Origin: Poecilobothrus nobilitatus | Lineage: Eukaryota; Arthropoda; Insecta; Diptera; Dolichopodidae | Assembly: GCA_947095535.1 (NCBI GenBank) | Contig: OX352772.1 | Span: 144,036,660 to 144,100,659, forward strand | Length of the DNA stretch: 64,000 nt | Reading direction: 5' to 3' | In this document: in pieces, positions 33,016-44,196 of the stretch | How the letters are laid out: every line of letters starts with the position of its first letter | Numbering within the stretch: the first letter of the stretch is position 1 | The notes under the pieces: model-generated | Database searches by the model: none | What the model saw: only the letters and a program-made list of their open reading frames with translations | Told to the model about the DNA's origin: nothing | Program-made: the position numbers and the translations under genes

Positions 33016-33606
33016 AGTGGACACTGAAATATTTGTTTGTTTAGTAAAACACATACAAAAAAATAAGCGGAAAGCTAAGAAAATGACATTTCATTAAAAA
33101 ATAACTTTTTTGATTTTTTTCTTATTTTTTTTACCCAAAAATATGATTTTTTACGAAAATGTATATTAAGTTTTCATTATGAAATACTTGCCCAAAAATG
33201 TAGAATTTTAATTTAAATTATAGTTTGGAATCTCTGCTATTATCTCACAAAATATCAGCTTTCAATTCAAAATTTTTAATATATTTTCCATAAAAAATAT
33301 AGGAATAGGTTTTTCAAGCGTAAAAATTTTGAGAGTAAAAATTTTTCATAATTTAGTGAACATAACCTAACAATTCAAAAGCTTTAAAATAAATTGTGCA
33401 CAAATTTGGTTAGTATATTTAAATTACAATCAAGTTTATATAATTTTAATTTAAATAAAAATAAATAAAATATATATGAAAAGAAAGTTTGAAATTTTAT
33501 CTTTATTCTTGAAAAAAAATTAACTTTCTACTCATATTTTTTAATTTTATATTGATAAATTGAAAATCTTGATTACCAAATTCTGGGTAAGCAGTTTTCG
33601 TTTTTT

Positions 33607-33975
33607 AGGATACAGTTAATAAAACAAAATTAATTGTATAATAGTTATGAATATAAACTGTAGGTATTTATTTTTAAATTTATATTGGAAATGATTTTTT
33701 AAAATTTTACTTTAAAGAATTAACTAAATAATATTTTTAAAGAATTAAATTATTTAGTTATTAGCATCTTATATTGTCGTTTTTACAGTTATACAGGATA
33801 CAGTTAATAAAACAAAATTAATTGTATAATAGTTATGAATATAAACTGTAGGTATTTATTTTTAATTTTATATTGGAAATGATTTTTTAAAATTTTACTT
33901 TAAAGAATTAACTAAATAATATTTTTAAAGAATTAAATTATTTAGTTATTAGCATCTTATATTGCCGTTTTTAAT
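33607..33975. repeat. Tandem duplication, 188-bp unit, two copies
   Basis: AGGATACAGTTAATAAAAC begins both copies (33607 and 33795). They differ at very few positions, for example TTGTCG versus TTGCCG near the end. A recent local duplication of unique AT-rich sequence; no gene inside. Confidence 0.85.
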
Positions 33976-34800
33976 TAATTTAAATAAGATGTTTAAAAAA
34001 TGTGAAATTCTTGGACTAAACAGTCTTTGACTTTTTCTTTTACGTTTTTCCATTTCCAAAAAAAAGCCTTTGAACACATTATGGATAAGCGCCCTATTAA
34101 TATCGGGTTGGCAACCGAAGGCGTATAGTTCCATATGTAAATTATATTTTTCAGAATCGTGTTTTTCTTTAAATAACCCTCAAAGGCTGCCAAATTTGAT
34201 ACCAAATGCATTCCTAGTATTTTCTCTAACTACCCTGAACATACGATGATGATTTAATTATTTTATTCTTTCAAAATTTAATTTTAAAAGTTGAAAAAAA
34301 AAATTTAAATGGCTGAAATTTATACAAAGCTAAAAAACAACAATAAACTTTTATATGTTTTATCTGATAATAATTACTTAATTCAATTGTACGAAATAAA
34401 CGCTCTTTTCCAAAGCTTTTAAAAAACTTTTTTAAATAAAAAAGTAATTGGAAGCAATTTTTTCCTTCAGTGTCCAGGTCTTCTAAATTATTGTTAGCTA
34501 TGAATAGGTACACCCATACAATATTTAATAATAAATAATGTAAAAGGTTTTTAAGTAATAGATACATTTCATACTTTTTTTTTATTATTTTTTTTAGATT
34601 TATTTGTTCTGTTTTATTATTATATACATTTGGAGAAGAATCTAAATAACACCAAATTACTTAAGATTTTAATTTAATATAACGACCCTCTTATTAGGAG
34701 TATTCTATATTATATTGTTATGTTTTTTATGCATTTAGCTTTTCACAATACGTATGTATATCTTTTATGCTCTCTATTTAACAACTTTAATTTATAAATA
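33976..34800. repeat. AT-rich DNA with a dispersed repeat also found at 57085
   Basis: About 34386-34590 (TGTACGAAATAAACGC ... CCTTCAGTGTCCAGG ... GCTATGAATAGGTACA) is similar to 57080-57360 in the same orientation. The second copy is longer, by an internal stretch. Short minus-strand frames at 33949-34211 have no recognisable domain. No supported gene. Confidence 0.5.
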
Positions 34801-35005
34801 TTTCATTTTGTAAAAAATTAAGAAAAAATCAAATTGAATTTTATTTATTATAAAACTTATACCTTAACTTAATCTAAACTTATACCTTAACTTAATCTTA
34901 ACCTAACTTACAAACTAAGAAATCTCAATCTGGTTGTTCATTCACCCACCAGTAAAAGTTGTCTTTTATTAAAATATCTCTATCCGAGATTGATTTTTCA
35001 TATTT

Positions 35006-36384
35006 TTAGTTTTGAAGGCTTATAAAATTATAGTTTAAATAGATTTTTGTATCGGTAGCTCTTCTGTGGTCATGGTAAAATATTGGAATTATATCTGCAT
35101 TTTGGATATAATTGTGGTTATCTAAATAGATGAATCCTACCGGCGGAACGAAGCTTCTAGACATTGTGTGTTCTATGAATAAATTGTTGAAGTAAATTGA
35201 ATTTTTTACCATATTATTATTTTCTATTTCATAAGTTTTATTCCAGAATTTTCTTATTAGTGAGATTATAAAATTAACTTTTCTGATTATTTTTGATTTA
35301 CTTAAAATTACTTTATTTGAAATAAAGTGTTTATCTTGTGTATCTAACTTTCTGTGTTCTCCCAGACATAATCTAAGGCATTTTCTTTCAAAACTTCTGA
35401 ATTTCTCCATTAGCGAGGCGCTAATATTAAATCATATTGGGCATCAATAGCAGAGTATCTATCTTATAATTGATTGATAAGCTATTATTTTTACTCTTGG
35501 GTTAATATTTTTTGAATAAAACAGTTTTTTGGCTATGAAAAAAGCTTTGTTGACTTTTTCATTTTGTTTTTTAACATGATGTATAAATTTACAGTTATGT
35601 TGTAACCAAATCTCCAATAACAATTTAAGATTATTTGCTTTTTATTTCAGACGGACTATTTTTATTTAGTCCAAACTGTTTCCATTTTCTTTTGATGAAA
35701 ATATGGCAGTTTTTTACAATATCGCGAAACATAATAAGTTCGGATTTACTACAGTTAATTCTTAATCTCCAAGAGCTAGTGTAATTTATTACCTTGTCAA
35801 ATAATTTGTTTATTTCGGGTTTTAGAAAATTAAGGTTCTTATTCGCTACGTAAATGGTCAAATCATCTACAAACGCTTTGGCTTATGTATTGGTTATTTA
35901 ATATGTGCAAAAGTTATTTTATGTAGATTAGAAACAGAATTGGCGAATTAACGTTCCCTGTTGTAAGCCATTTAACATAATATATGAGTTATCACAAATC
36001 TCGCCGTTTACCTCCTAATCATATTGAATATTAACCTTATAAGATATTTCGGAAATTGATACATAATAAGTTTATATATAAGTCCATCGATCCATACCGA
36101 TGTGAAAGCATCTGTCAGATCTAATAGCATGCAACCCACGCACTCTTTTTTGAAATGTGCCAACGAACGTCATTCATCAATTTGTTAGTAGATATAGCTG
36201 CATGTGTAGTAGATATGTTTTTGCGAGAGCCAAATTGGTTATTTGATAGTATGTTTAGTTTTTCTGTATGGAATATTATATGTTTATTAATTATTTTTTT
36301 AAAAACTTTCCCAATATTAGATAGTAAACTTATAGGCCTGTAATTTGTCGGTTCTGATTTCCCTTTACCTTGTTTTTTGAGTGG
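35006..36384 (-). pseudogene. Reverse transcriptase, C-terminal part, of the split non-LTR element
   Basis: Frames are open at 36120-36384 (fingers), 35631-35861 (palm exit and thumb) and 35006-35410 (C-terminal domain), with frameshifts and stops between. The variable catalytic box reads FVDD instead of the commoner YADD. In-frame stops around 35890-36110 interrupt the palm. Joined across the BEL insertion, the upstream frame (ending at about 54516) and this one would continue in phase, so the coding region was intact at this point when the BEL element landed. Confidence 0.75.
36380..36384. repeat. Left 5-bp target duplication (AGTGG) of the BEL array
   Basis: AGTGG lies immediately before the TG of the first LTR and again at 54511-54515 after the CA of the third LTR. 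Four to six bases is the usual BEL/Pao duplication length. Confidence 0.85.
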
Positions 36385-37135
36385 TGTTCCAGAATCACAA
36401 GCAACATCAACCTAAAATGAAATAAAAAAAAAACACAAAGAACTTTATTCTTTTAAGCATTTTATAAAGTTATACTTATCTAAATGAACTGGAGCATCAC
36501 AGCAACATCATCTGGAATTTCATCTAAAACCTATAATAGAAATGTATTAGAAATTGAATATATTAAAAATTAATTTTAAAATTTATAACAATTAAATATG
36601 AACTTACTTGTGCTTATTTTAGAAATTTCTGTAAATGTCAAAATAATATAAAGCTTTTGGATAAAAAATAAATAATTGAATTATAATAAATTATTGTTAA
36701 AAAGCTTTCTAAGAAAGAAATTGAATTATATAATTATGTAATAAGAAATTAAAAACGAGAATCGAATTAAACTTACTCACTTGTTTTGTTATATACCATC
36801 ATTATATACAAGAATAGTAAAACATATGATGTTGATACTTTTTCTTTTGTAGATAAGAAAGGTTAATGAACTCAAACCGTAATGTAATTTTAATTTAAGT
36901 TAGCATAATAGTATACAGTAATATAATTTTAGTTTAAGTTAATATAGTAGTTTTAAGGATTATTCGTATTTAAGCAGTAGAAAGAAGAGGAGCAAAATTT
37001 GATTATAAATTAAATTAAATTAAAATAAAAAAACTTTTTGGAACAACATATTTTTGGCGTACTTGTTAACTATTAAGTATTTTTTTTGGAAGAACAACTG
37101 TAGCGTACCTTTATAATTAGGCATACTATTAAACA
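36385..37135 (+). repeat. LTR1 of the BEL/Pao array (751 bp)
   Basis: Starts TGTTCCAGAATCAC and ends GGCATACTATTAAACA (TG...CA). It is nearly identical to LTR2 and LTR3. Compared with LTR2 it has an extra stretch of about 55 bases after ATACCATCATTA (from 36800). An element PBS follows directly. Confidence 0.9.
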
Positions 37136-37153
37136 TGGTCCTTCGAGCCGGAT
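37136..37153 (+). other. Primer binding site E1, complementary to tRNA-Tyr 3' end
   Basis: TGGTCCTTCGAGCCGGAT begins immediately after the LTR. Its complement (ATCCGGCTCGAAGGACCA) matches, from knowledge of conserved eukaryotic tRNA sequences, the 3' end of tRNA-Tyr. The PBS is followed by three 22-base units (CAGATTGTTGGTTGAA at 37159, 37181, 37203). Confidence 0.7.
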
Positions 37154-37705
37154 GAATACAGATTGTTGGTTGAAATAATGCAGATTGTTGGTTGAATCAA
37201 TGCAGATTGTTTGTTGAATTGTAAGTTAAAAAAAAAAATAAAAATAGTGTGTAATTTATTTTATAAAACTACAAAAAAAAAAGGAGAAAATTTAAATATA
37301 TATACAAGTACATAATTTTTTATAATATATAACTTATTAAAATTTATAATACTATTGTTTTACATTTATATAACGTTAGTTGAAAAATAAAATAAATTTT
37401 AAAATAATAAAAAATTTGTCCGCTAACTATAATAAATAAAAAAGTAATTGTAAAATAAAGCATTTATTGTCTTTTTAATTAATTAAAATAAAATTTATAT
37501 AAAAAAAAAAAAGAGAATGGAAGGTGTTAGGCAGCAAGGAGAAATTCGTAATTCTTTAATTAGGTTCGAGACTAATTACAAAAAGGATTCGAAAACGCGT
37601 TAAACAAAAATTTATTTTAAAAACAAATTAGACCAGTAAGAGGTCAAATGGCAGAAGTTCAAATCAAATCACGAGACAATAATTCTTGATGCATCGACAC
37701 TACAA

Positions 37706-38218
37706 ATGAGAGTAGGTGCACATCCCATCAGGCAATGTTCACAATCTATTAGTTTGAACCACGAGCAGAGAAGAAACGCTGTAATCGATAAAAGGCTGTG
37801 TTCAAATTGTTTGTCAAAAGGGCATATTGCTACAAGATGTTCAAGCCGTTCGTCGTGTTTCAAATGTAAGCATCGGCATCATACATTGCTACATAATGAC
37901 ACAATAATTGCAACAAAGCAAAATGAAGGAAGATCAGAGCCTGGTAGCTCACAGGATCTAAATAATGTAACAAAAATACACCACGTCGGAACTAAATATA
38001 TAAACAAAGAGATTTTGTTAGCTACAGCTTTAGTAACCATAAAATCCGCAGATGGACAAGAACATTTAATTCGAGCGTTAATTGATCAAGGATCACAATC
38101 AACATTCATTACAGAAGCGCTCGTCAAGAAATTGAATTTGAAAGGTTATCCAAGGTTATCCCAAATGAAATCTTTTGTTCAACATCTTTTTTGTTCAACT
38201 TTCCTCAATTCACAATGA
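37706..38218 (+). pseudogene. E1 gag zinc knuckles and aspartic protease
   Basis: The frame opens at ATG 37706, created where two gag deletions joined. It carries the BEL-type cysteine block (CSNCLSKGHIATRC, then CFKCKHRHHTLLH) and the DUF1758-type protease with active-site ALIDQGSQSTFITEA. It ends at TGA 38216-38218, at the same place as E2 (45487). The gag N-terminal domain is gone, so no capsid could be made. The protease would cleave the polyprotein in intact relatives. Confidence 0.75.
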
Positions 38219-39654
38219 GTCCAATTTGAGTGTAGATGCCCTGGTACTGAAAAAATTAACTGGAATCCTACCGTCAAATCGAATATATCCAAATCAGTCC
38301 TGGAAACATTTAGAGGGTTTGGAGTAGGCTGATCCCAAGTATTACGAAGCCGGTAAGATTGATATGATGTTGGGAGCGGATACATATTGGAAAATTATTT
38401 TAAACGGTGTCAAATTTGGCTAGCCTGTCAGCCCTATAGCTCAAAATACAGTACTTGGATGGATTGTATCTAGGGAAGCTACGAGCAAGCAAATAAAACT
38501 GCAATACCAGAAGTTTTAACATATCATAGTCATCTCACGATTCAAAATGAATTACAAAAGTTTTGGGAGATAGAAGAAACTACACCTGTAATAAAATACC
38601 TCACACCGAAAGAAACATATTGCGAAAATTTTTATGCCAAAGCAGTGCAGCGTTTGCCCACAGGACGATACGTGGTTCGAGTATCGTTCAAGGGCACAAA
38701 TGCTAAACCACAGTTTGGAAAATCTCGGTCATCAGCGTTTTCCAGGTTTAAAAGTTTAGAGACCCAATTTACAAAGCTTCCTGAAATGCACGCAGCATAT
38801 GAGAAATGAATACAAGAATATTTAAACTTGAATCACATGATTTTGGCTAAATCAGCCGAAATGGAAAATATGTGGCAAAACAAAAATGGAAGGACATTCT
38901 ATAAAACTAATTATCTCCCACATCATGCAATTTATAAATAAAGCACTATAACGAAACTTCGTGTGGTGTTTGATGCTTCCAATAAAACAATTGATGGGCC
39001 ATCACTCAACGAGATGTAAAAGGTCCTAAGATACAAGATGATTTATTATGGATTTTATTAAGATGGCGGAAATACAAAATTGATTTTACGGCTGACATCG
39101 AAAAAATGTATCGGCAAATTTGGATCAACACTGAGATGCGGAATACCAAAGAATACTTTGGAGAAGAAATCTAAATGAACAGCTTTGAGATTATAGGGTA
39201 AAGACAGTAACTTTTGGAACTTCGTCGGCACCTTATTTAGCAGTTCACACATTAAATCAAATAGCAAATGATGAGAAGGATAATTATAATCTTGCAACAA
39301 ATATAATAAAAACAGATTTTTATGTAGATGATCTTTTGACAGGAGCTAACACAGTAGAAAAAGCAGTGCAAATAAGAAATCAAATAAATGATCTTTTGAA
39401 ATCAGGTGCATTTAATCTTCGTAAGTGGACATCAAACATTGAAGAACTATTGGCAGGTATTCTTACCGAAGATAGAGAACTAAGTGGTGTGATTGAATTT
39501 GACATAGATGAAAGCATAAAAACTTTGGGCATAAATTGGTTTGCAAAACCAGATAATTTCAAATATAAATTAACAATAAAACTTTCAGAAATACCACATA
39601 TCAAAACGCAAATTTTTAAGCACAATTTCGCAAATATTTGACCCGTTAGGATTT
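38219..39654 (+). pseudogene. E1 reverse transcriptase, many stops and frameshifts
   Basis: Matches E2 45490-46923 throughout. Recognisable blocks are LPTGRYVVRVSFKGT (about 38650), FYKTNYLPHHAIYK followed by TAA, LRVVFDASNKT (about 38950) and the catalytic FYVDDLLTGAN (about 39318-39350). A long frame at 39336-39641 covers the post-catalytic domain. Single-base indels put consecutive blocks in different frames. Confidence 0.75.
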
Positions 39655-40134
39655 TTGACACCATTCACCATAAAATTGAAAATCATAATGCAATCACTAT
39701 GGCTAAAAGGAGTGGATTGGGACCAGAATCTTCCTTCAAAAATTCAAAATATATGGAACAAGATACAAAAGAAAATTTACAACATTGAAAACATCACAAT
39801 ACCTAGATGGATTGAAACTACATCCAATTCGGTGGAGATTCATGGCTTCTGCGATAGCTCACAACAAAATGCGAAATCAAAAGGGAGATATAAAAATTAA
39901 ATTATTAACCTCAAAAGCGAAAGTCACTCCTGTGAAACAGATATCAATACCACGCATTGAATTATGTGGAGCGGTATTATTATGCAAGTTATACCAACCA
40001 TAAAAAACGCCATGAAATTCGAAAAAATTAAATTTTATGCATGGACGGATTCAACAATTGTATTGGCATGGTTACGAAGTCATCCCGGTAATCATAAAAC
40101 TTTTGTAGCAAATCGCATCTCATAAATACAAGAT
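39655..40134 (+). pseudogene. E1 RNase H domain, internal deletion
   Basis: Contains EIHGFCDSSQQ (first acidic box), [12 protein letters not shown] (Glu box) and [20 protein letters not shown]. Relative to E2 about 36 bases encoding the HAYAAVLYVK strand are deleted after the CDSSQ block. A TAA replaces the last Gln codon at about 40123. Confidence 0.75.
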
Positions 40135-42696
40135 GTGAGTGAAATTGAAATGTGGAGCCATGTTCCAACAAACAGTAATCCAGCCGATCTAGCATCTAGA
40201 GGACTTTATCCAAATGAACTACTCAAAGCAGATTTATGGTGGAATGGACCTGATTGGTTTTTACATGATGAACAAGATTGGCAAAAATTACCACAGTTAA
40301 ACGAAACATTATTGGAAACAAAAAAGTTCAAGGTACACTTAAGTGCCAACTCCCAACCAAGCATTATTGACCAATTATTCAATAAGTATTCAACATTACA
40401 AAAATTGGTAAGGGTCACAGCATACATTATGCGTGTAAGAAATATTATAAAAAAGATCAAATTGCATTCAAATCATTTGACTATACCGGAATTAGAGGAA
40501 GCTGAAAAACTTCTAATTAGTCACATGCAACAAAATAACTTCACACATGAAATAAAAAATTTAAGGGCTGGAATACCAGCTGGTGAAAGACTAAATAATC
40601 TTCATCCATTCATAGATGCACATAACATTCTCAGAGTTGCTGGATGGTTGCATCACGCAAGCATTCCAGTGGGAAGAAAAACATCCGATTATCATAACCA
40701 ATAAACATCCTTTAACTTCATTAATAATAAATAACATGCACAAAATAACATTACATGGAAGTACTCAATCAATGATCGGTATGATTAGAAGAAAATATTG
40801 GTTGCTAAACGCGAGAAATGAAGTCATATGTTTTAGGCAAAAGGCTCAACAATCTCAACAATTAATGGGCACTCCGCCATCACCACGGTTAAATATGGCA
40901 AGACCTTTCCAACATACTGGGGTAGATTATTGCGGCCCTATTGAAATAAAAACATCAAAAATTCGAAATGCCAAAAGCATGAAGGCATTTTTATCAATTT
41001 TTATCTGCCTGGTCACTAAAGCGATACACATAGAGTTACTGTCCGAATTAACATCACATGCCTTTTTGGCAGCTCTAGAACGCTTTGTGGCAAGACGTGC
41101 GTTATGTTCTGACTTTTACTCTGACAATTGTACAAACTTTGTTGGATTGTTCATCTGACTCATGGCGCAGTGGTTAAATCGCCAACCTTTCAATAGAAGG
41201 GTCTTGGGTTCAAACTCCGGTCAGGTCATAAATAAAAAATATGTAGTACTTTTATATCGTAATAATGTATATCGTATAATTAATAGTAGTAATAATAACA
41301 TTAATAGTATTAATAATAATAATAGTAATAGTAATAATAACAATAATTATAATAATAGTAATAATAATATTAGCTGCTACAGTGGGGCTATCTTTGGTTA
41401 TATCATGCAAGTAAGGTGTTATATACTGCTGCACGTTGTAATCTACGGTTGGCGCTGATTCTGTAGTAAAATAATAACAATAATAACAATAATAATAATA
41501 ATAGTAATAATAATAATAGTGATAGTAATAATAACAACAATTATAATAATAATAATAATAATAATAGTAATAATAATAATAGCTGCTACAGTGGAGCCAT
41601 CTTTGGTTATATCATGCAAGTAGGGAGTTATATACTGCTGCACGTTGTAATCCACTGATGGCGCTGACTCTGTAGTAAAATAATAATAATATTAATAAGA
41701 ATACTAATACCAATAATAGTAACCGCTACAGTGACAGTGGGGGTTGCCTTCAATAATTACCTCATGTAGTTACTATATACTACTACTACATGTTGTAACT
41801 GTTGTGATGGCTTTAGTCACTGTTAGCAAAATAGTAATGATAATAGGCGATTTCATTGTTTCCTTACAGTCCCACTCCCAATTCAATGTTTCCGTATCCA
41901 TTTCCTATCCTTTCCTATCCCTACTCCCTAGCCAATATGCTGCGTTCGCAGGTAAGGGTTTCATCCCATTATATTGGATAAAGGGGGAGGTGGGTTTGGT
42001 CAGTAAGAATCTGACACTACCAAGGGGGACATTCTTGGTGTCTTTGGAAGATTCCCACCTCCCTTAGGAAAAAAAAAAAAATTTTGAAATATTTTAGAAG
42101 ATGATTATGTAAAATACCTAAAACAAATAATGAAAGAAATCCCAGAGTTAGCGGAAAACGAAAACATAAAGTGGCATTTTATACCACCAATGTCTCCCAA
42201 TTTCAGTGGATTATGGGAGGCAGGTGTAAAATCGGCCAAATACCATTTAAAAAGGATATTACATAACAATAAATTAACTTTTGAAGAACTTGTAACAACA
42301 ACAGTACAAATAGAAGCATTCCTCAATTCGCGTCCATTTTGTCAGTTAACAGATGACCCGGAAGATCTTACAGCTTTAACTCCAGGTCATTTCTTAATCG
42401 GAGGCCCTTTATTATTAGACAATATTAGACAATCACGAACATTGTTTGAAAAGATGGCAATTTATGCAACAACTTGTTCAATCATTTTGGAAAAGATGGC
42501 ACTCGGAATATTTACACACATTACAACATAGACCAAAAGGGCAATTTCAAAAAATTTGGAAATAGGAAACTTAGTATTGATAAAAGATGAATTAATACGA
42601 GTTGTAACACTTAAAACTAAAGATTCCATATATAAAAGAGCTATTTCTAAAATTTGTTTACTACCAATTATAGATAACTATTCAAACCTACCATAA
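40135..42696 (+). pseudogene. E1 integrase, split by a SINE
   Basis: The connecting and zinc-binding regions run over 40135-40860, with frames overlapping around 40616-40704 because of a frameshift. The catalytic core starts at HTGVDYCGPIEIKT (first Asp) and reaches DFYSDNCTNFVG (second Asp, Gly changed to Cys next to it) at about 41117-41150. The SINE interrupts at 41157. After it, the core resumes with PPMSPNFSGLWEA (catalytic Glu) near 42183, IEAFLNSRPF and LTPGHFLIGGPLL. The C-terminus ends near 42696. A deletion of 75 bases between GATGAA repeats removes the LPPCKW segment kept in E2. Confidence 0.8.
41157..42081 (+). mobile_element. tRNA-headed SINE in E1 integrase
   Basis: The head (41157-41228) has an A box (TGGCGCAGTGGTTAAATCGC) and a B box (GGGTTCAAACTCC) in tRNA-like spacing. 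AAT-type microsatellites then alternate with three versions of a roughly 105-base module (CTACAGTGGRGCYATCTTTGG... at 41375, 41584, and diverged at 41725). The body contains a CT-rich block (TTTCCTATCCTTTCCTATCC) and ends in a short A-run at about 42069-42081. Insertion is between the second Asp and the Glu of the integrase core. At about 0.9 kb it is long for a SINE. Confidence 0.75.
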
Positions 42697-42963
42697 AATA
42701 ATAGGCAACCTAATACAAAAATGAATAATAAACAACTTAACATATAATATAAATTAACCTAATATAAATTGGAAAATAAATTAACTAACTTAATATAAAA
42801 TAATAATAAATTCGATAACCTAATACACATTTGAAAATAAATTAACTAACTTAATATAAAATAGTTATATATATATATGTAAAACTTACAGTTCAATTAA
42901 CAATCGTAATTCCAATAATCAATCCAAATATTGTAAATAATCTCTAAGCAAGCAACTTCACTA
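42697..42963 (+). other. E1 3' untranslated remnant, polypurine tract lost
   Basis: Repeats of a CTAACTTAATATAAAATA-type unit occur at 42782-42860. E1 joins LTR2 right after AGCAAGCAACTTCACTA, whereas E2 has about 1.4 kb of further sequence (partly inserted DNA) and a purine-rich tract at this point. Confidence 0.65.
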
Positions 42964-43654
42964 TGCTCCAGAATCACAAGCAACATCAACCTAAAATGAA
43001 ATAAAAAAAAAACACAAATAACTTTATTCTTTTAAGCATTTTATAAAGTTATACTTATCTAAATGAACTGGAGCATCACAGCAACATCATCTGGAATTTC
43101 ATCTAAAACCTATAATAGAAATGTATTAGAAATTGAATATATTAAAAATTAATTTTAAAATTTATAACAATTAAATATGAACTTACTTGTGCTTATTTTA
43201 GAAATTTCTGTAAATGTCAAAATAATATAAAGCTTTTGGATAAAAAATAAATAATTGAATTATAATAAATTATTGTTAAAAAGCTTTCTAAGAAAGAAAT
43301 TGAATTATAAAATTATGTAATAAGAAATTAAAAACGAGAATCGAATTAAACTTACTCACTTTTTTTGTTATATACCATCATTAGAAAGGTTAATGAAGTC
43401 AAACCGTAAGGTAATTTTAATTTAAGTTAGCATAATAGTGTAATATAATTTTAGTTTAAGTTAATATAGTAGTTTTAAGGATCATTTGTAATTAAGCAGT
43501 AGAAAGAAGAGGAGCAAAATTTGATAATAAATTAAATTAAATTAAAATAAAAAAACTTTTTGGAACAACATATTTTTGGAGTACTTATTAACTAAGTATT
43601 TTTTTTGGAAGAACCACTTCGGCGTACCTTTATAATTAGGCATACTATTAAACA
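42964..43654 (+). repeat. LTR2, shared by E1 and E2 (691 bp)
   Basis: TGCTCCAGAATCAC ... GGCATACTATTAAACA. It serves as the right LTR of E1 and the left LTR of E2. It is shorter than LTR1 and LTR3, mainly through loss of about 55 bases after ACCATCATTA (43381). PBS TGGTCCTTCGAGCCGGAT follows at 43655-43672. Confidence 0.9.
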
Positions 43655-43672
43655 TGGTCCTTCGAGCCGGAT
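43655..43672 (+). other. Primer binding site E2 (tRNA-Tyr)
   Basis: Identical 18 bases to the E1 site, directly after LTR2, again followed by three 22-base leader repeats (43676-43741). Confidence 0.7.
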
Positions 43673-44196
43673 GAATAGAGATTGTTGGTTGAAATAATGC
43701 AGGTTGTTGGTTGAATCAATGCAGATTGTTGGTTGAATTGTAAGTTAAAAAAAAAATAAAAAATAGTGTGTAATTTATTTTATAAAAATACAAAAAAAAA
43801 AGGAGAAAATTTAAATATATATACAAGTACATAATTTTTAAACTTATTAAAATTTATAATACTATAGTTTTACAATTATATTACGTTAGTTGAAAAATAA
43901 AATAAATTTTAAAATAATAAAAAATTTGTCCGCTAACTATAATAAATAAAAAACTAATTGTAAAATAAAGCATTTATTGTCTTTTTAATTAATTAAAATA
44001 AAATTTATATAAAAAAAAAAAAGAAAATGGAAGGTTTGGAGACGAAGGAGAAATTCGTAATTCTTTAATTAGGTTCGAGACTAATTACAAAAAGGATTCG
44101 AAAACGCGTAAAACAAAAATTTATTTTAAAAACAAATTAGACTAGTTAGAGGTCAACTAGCAGAAGTTCAAATCAAATCACGAGACAATAATTTTT

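Larger units (their letters stand above)
34801..36384 (-). mobile_element. 3' half of a minus-strand non-LTR retrotransposon (I/jockey-like), split by BEL array
   Basis: This is the continuation of the element whose 5' half lies at 54516-56900. Reading the minus strand from 36384: KSEPTNYRPISLLSNIGKVF, NNQFGSRKNIST, DLTDAF, then KAFVDDLTIYV (catalytic FVDD near 35861-35876), RINCSKSELIMF, and the C-terminal FRSFERKCLRLC block ending at 35006. The 3' untranslated part has a TAAGGTATAAGTTTAGATTA-type tandem repeat (about 34856-34900) before an A/T-rich end. The boundary at 36384 is the BEL target site. The left end (about 34801) is approximate. Confidence 0.75.
37136..42963 (+). mobile_element. 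BEL/Pao element E1, internal region (deleted and broken)
   Basis: The order is PBS, leader, gag remnant with zinc knuckles, aspartic protease, reverse transcriptase, RNase H, integrase. Compared with E2 it has lost most of gag through two deletions (equivalent to 44203-44692 and 44714-44985 of E2), part of RNase H, 75 bases in the integrase tail, and everything between the tail and the polypurine tract. It carries the same SINE in integrase and the same key stops as E2. Confidence 0.85.

Noticed and set aside
33949..34211. Two overlapping minus-strand frames
   Set aside because: Part lies in the 188-bp duplication and neither shows a recognisable domain.
41160..41226. Possible functional tRNA gene at the SINE head (also 48388-48456)
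   Set aside because: A and B boxes are present but acceptor and anticodon stems pair poorly, and it is fused to a SINE body inside an integrase gene.
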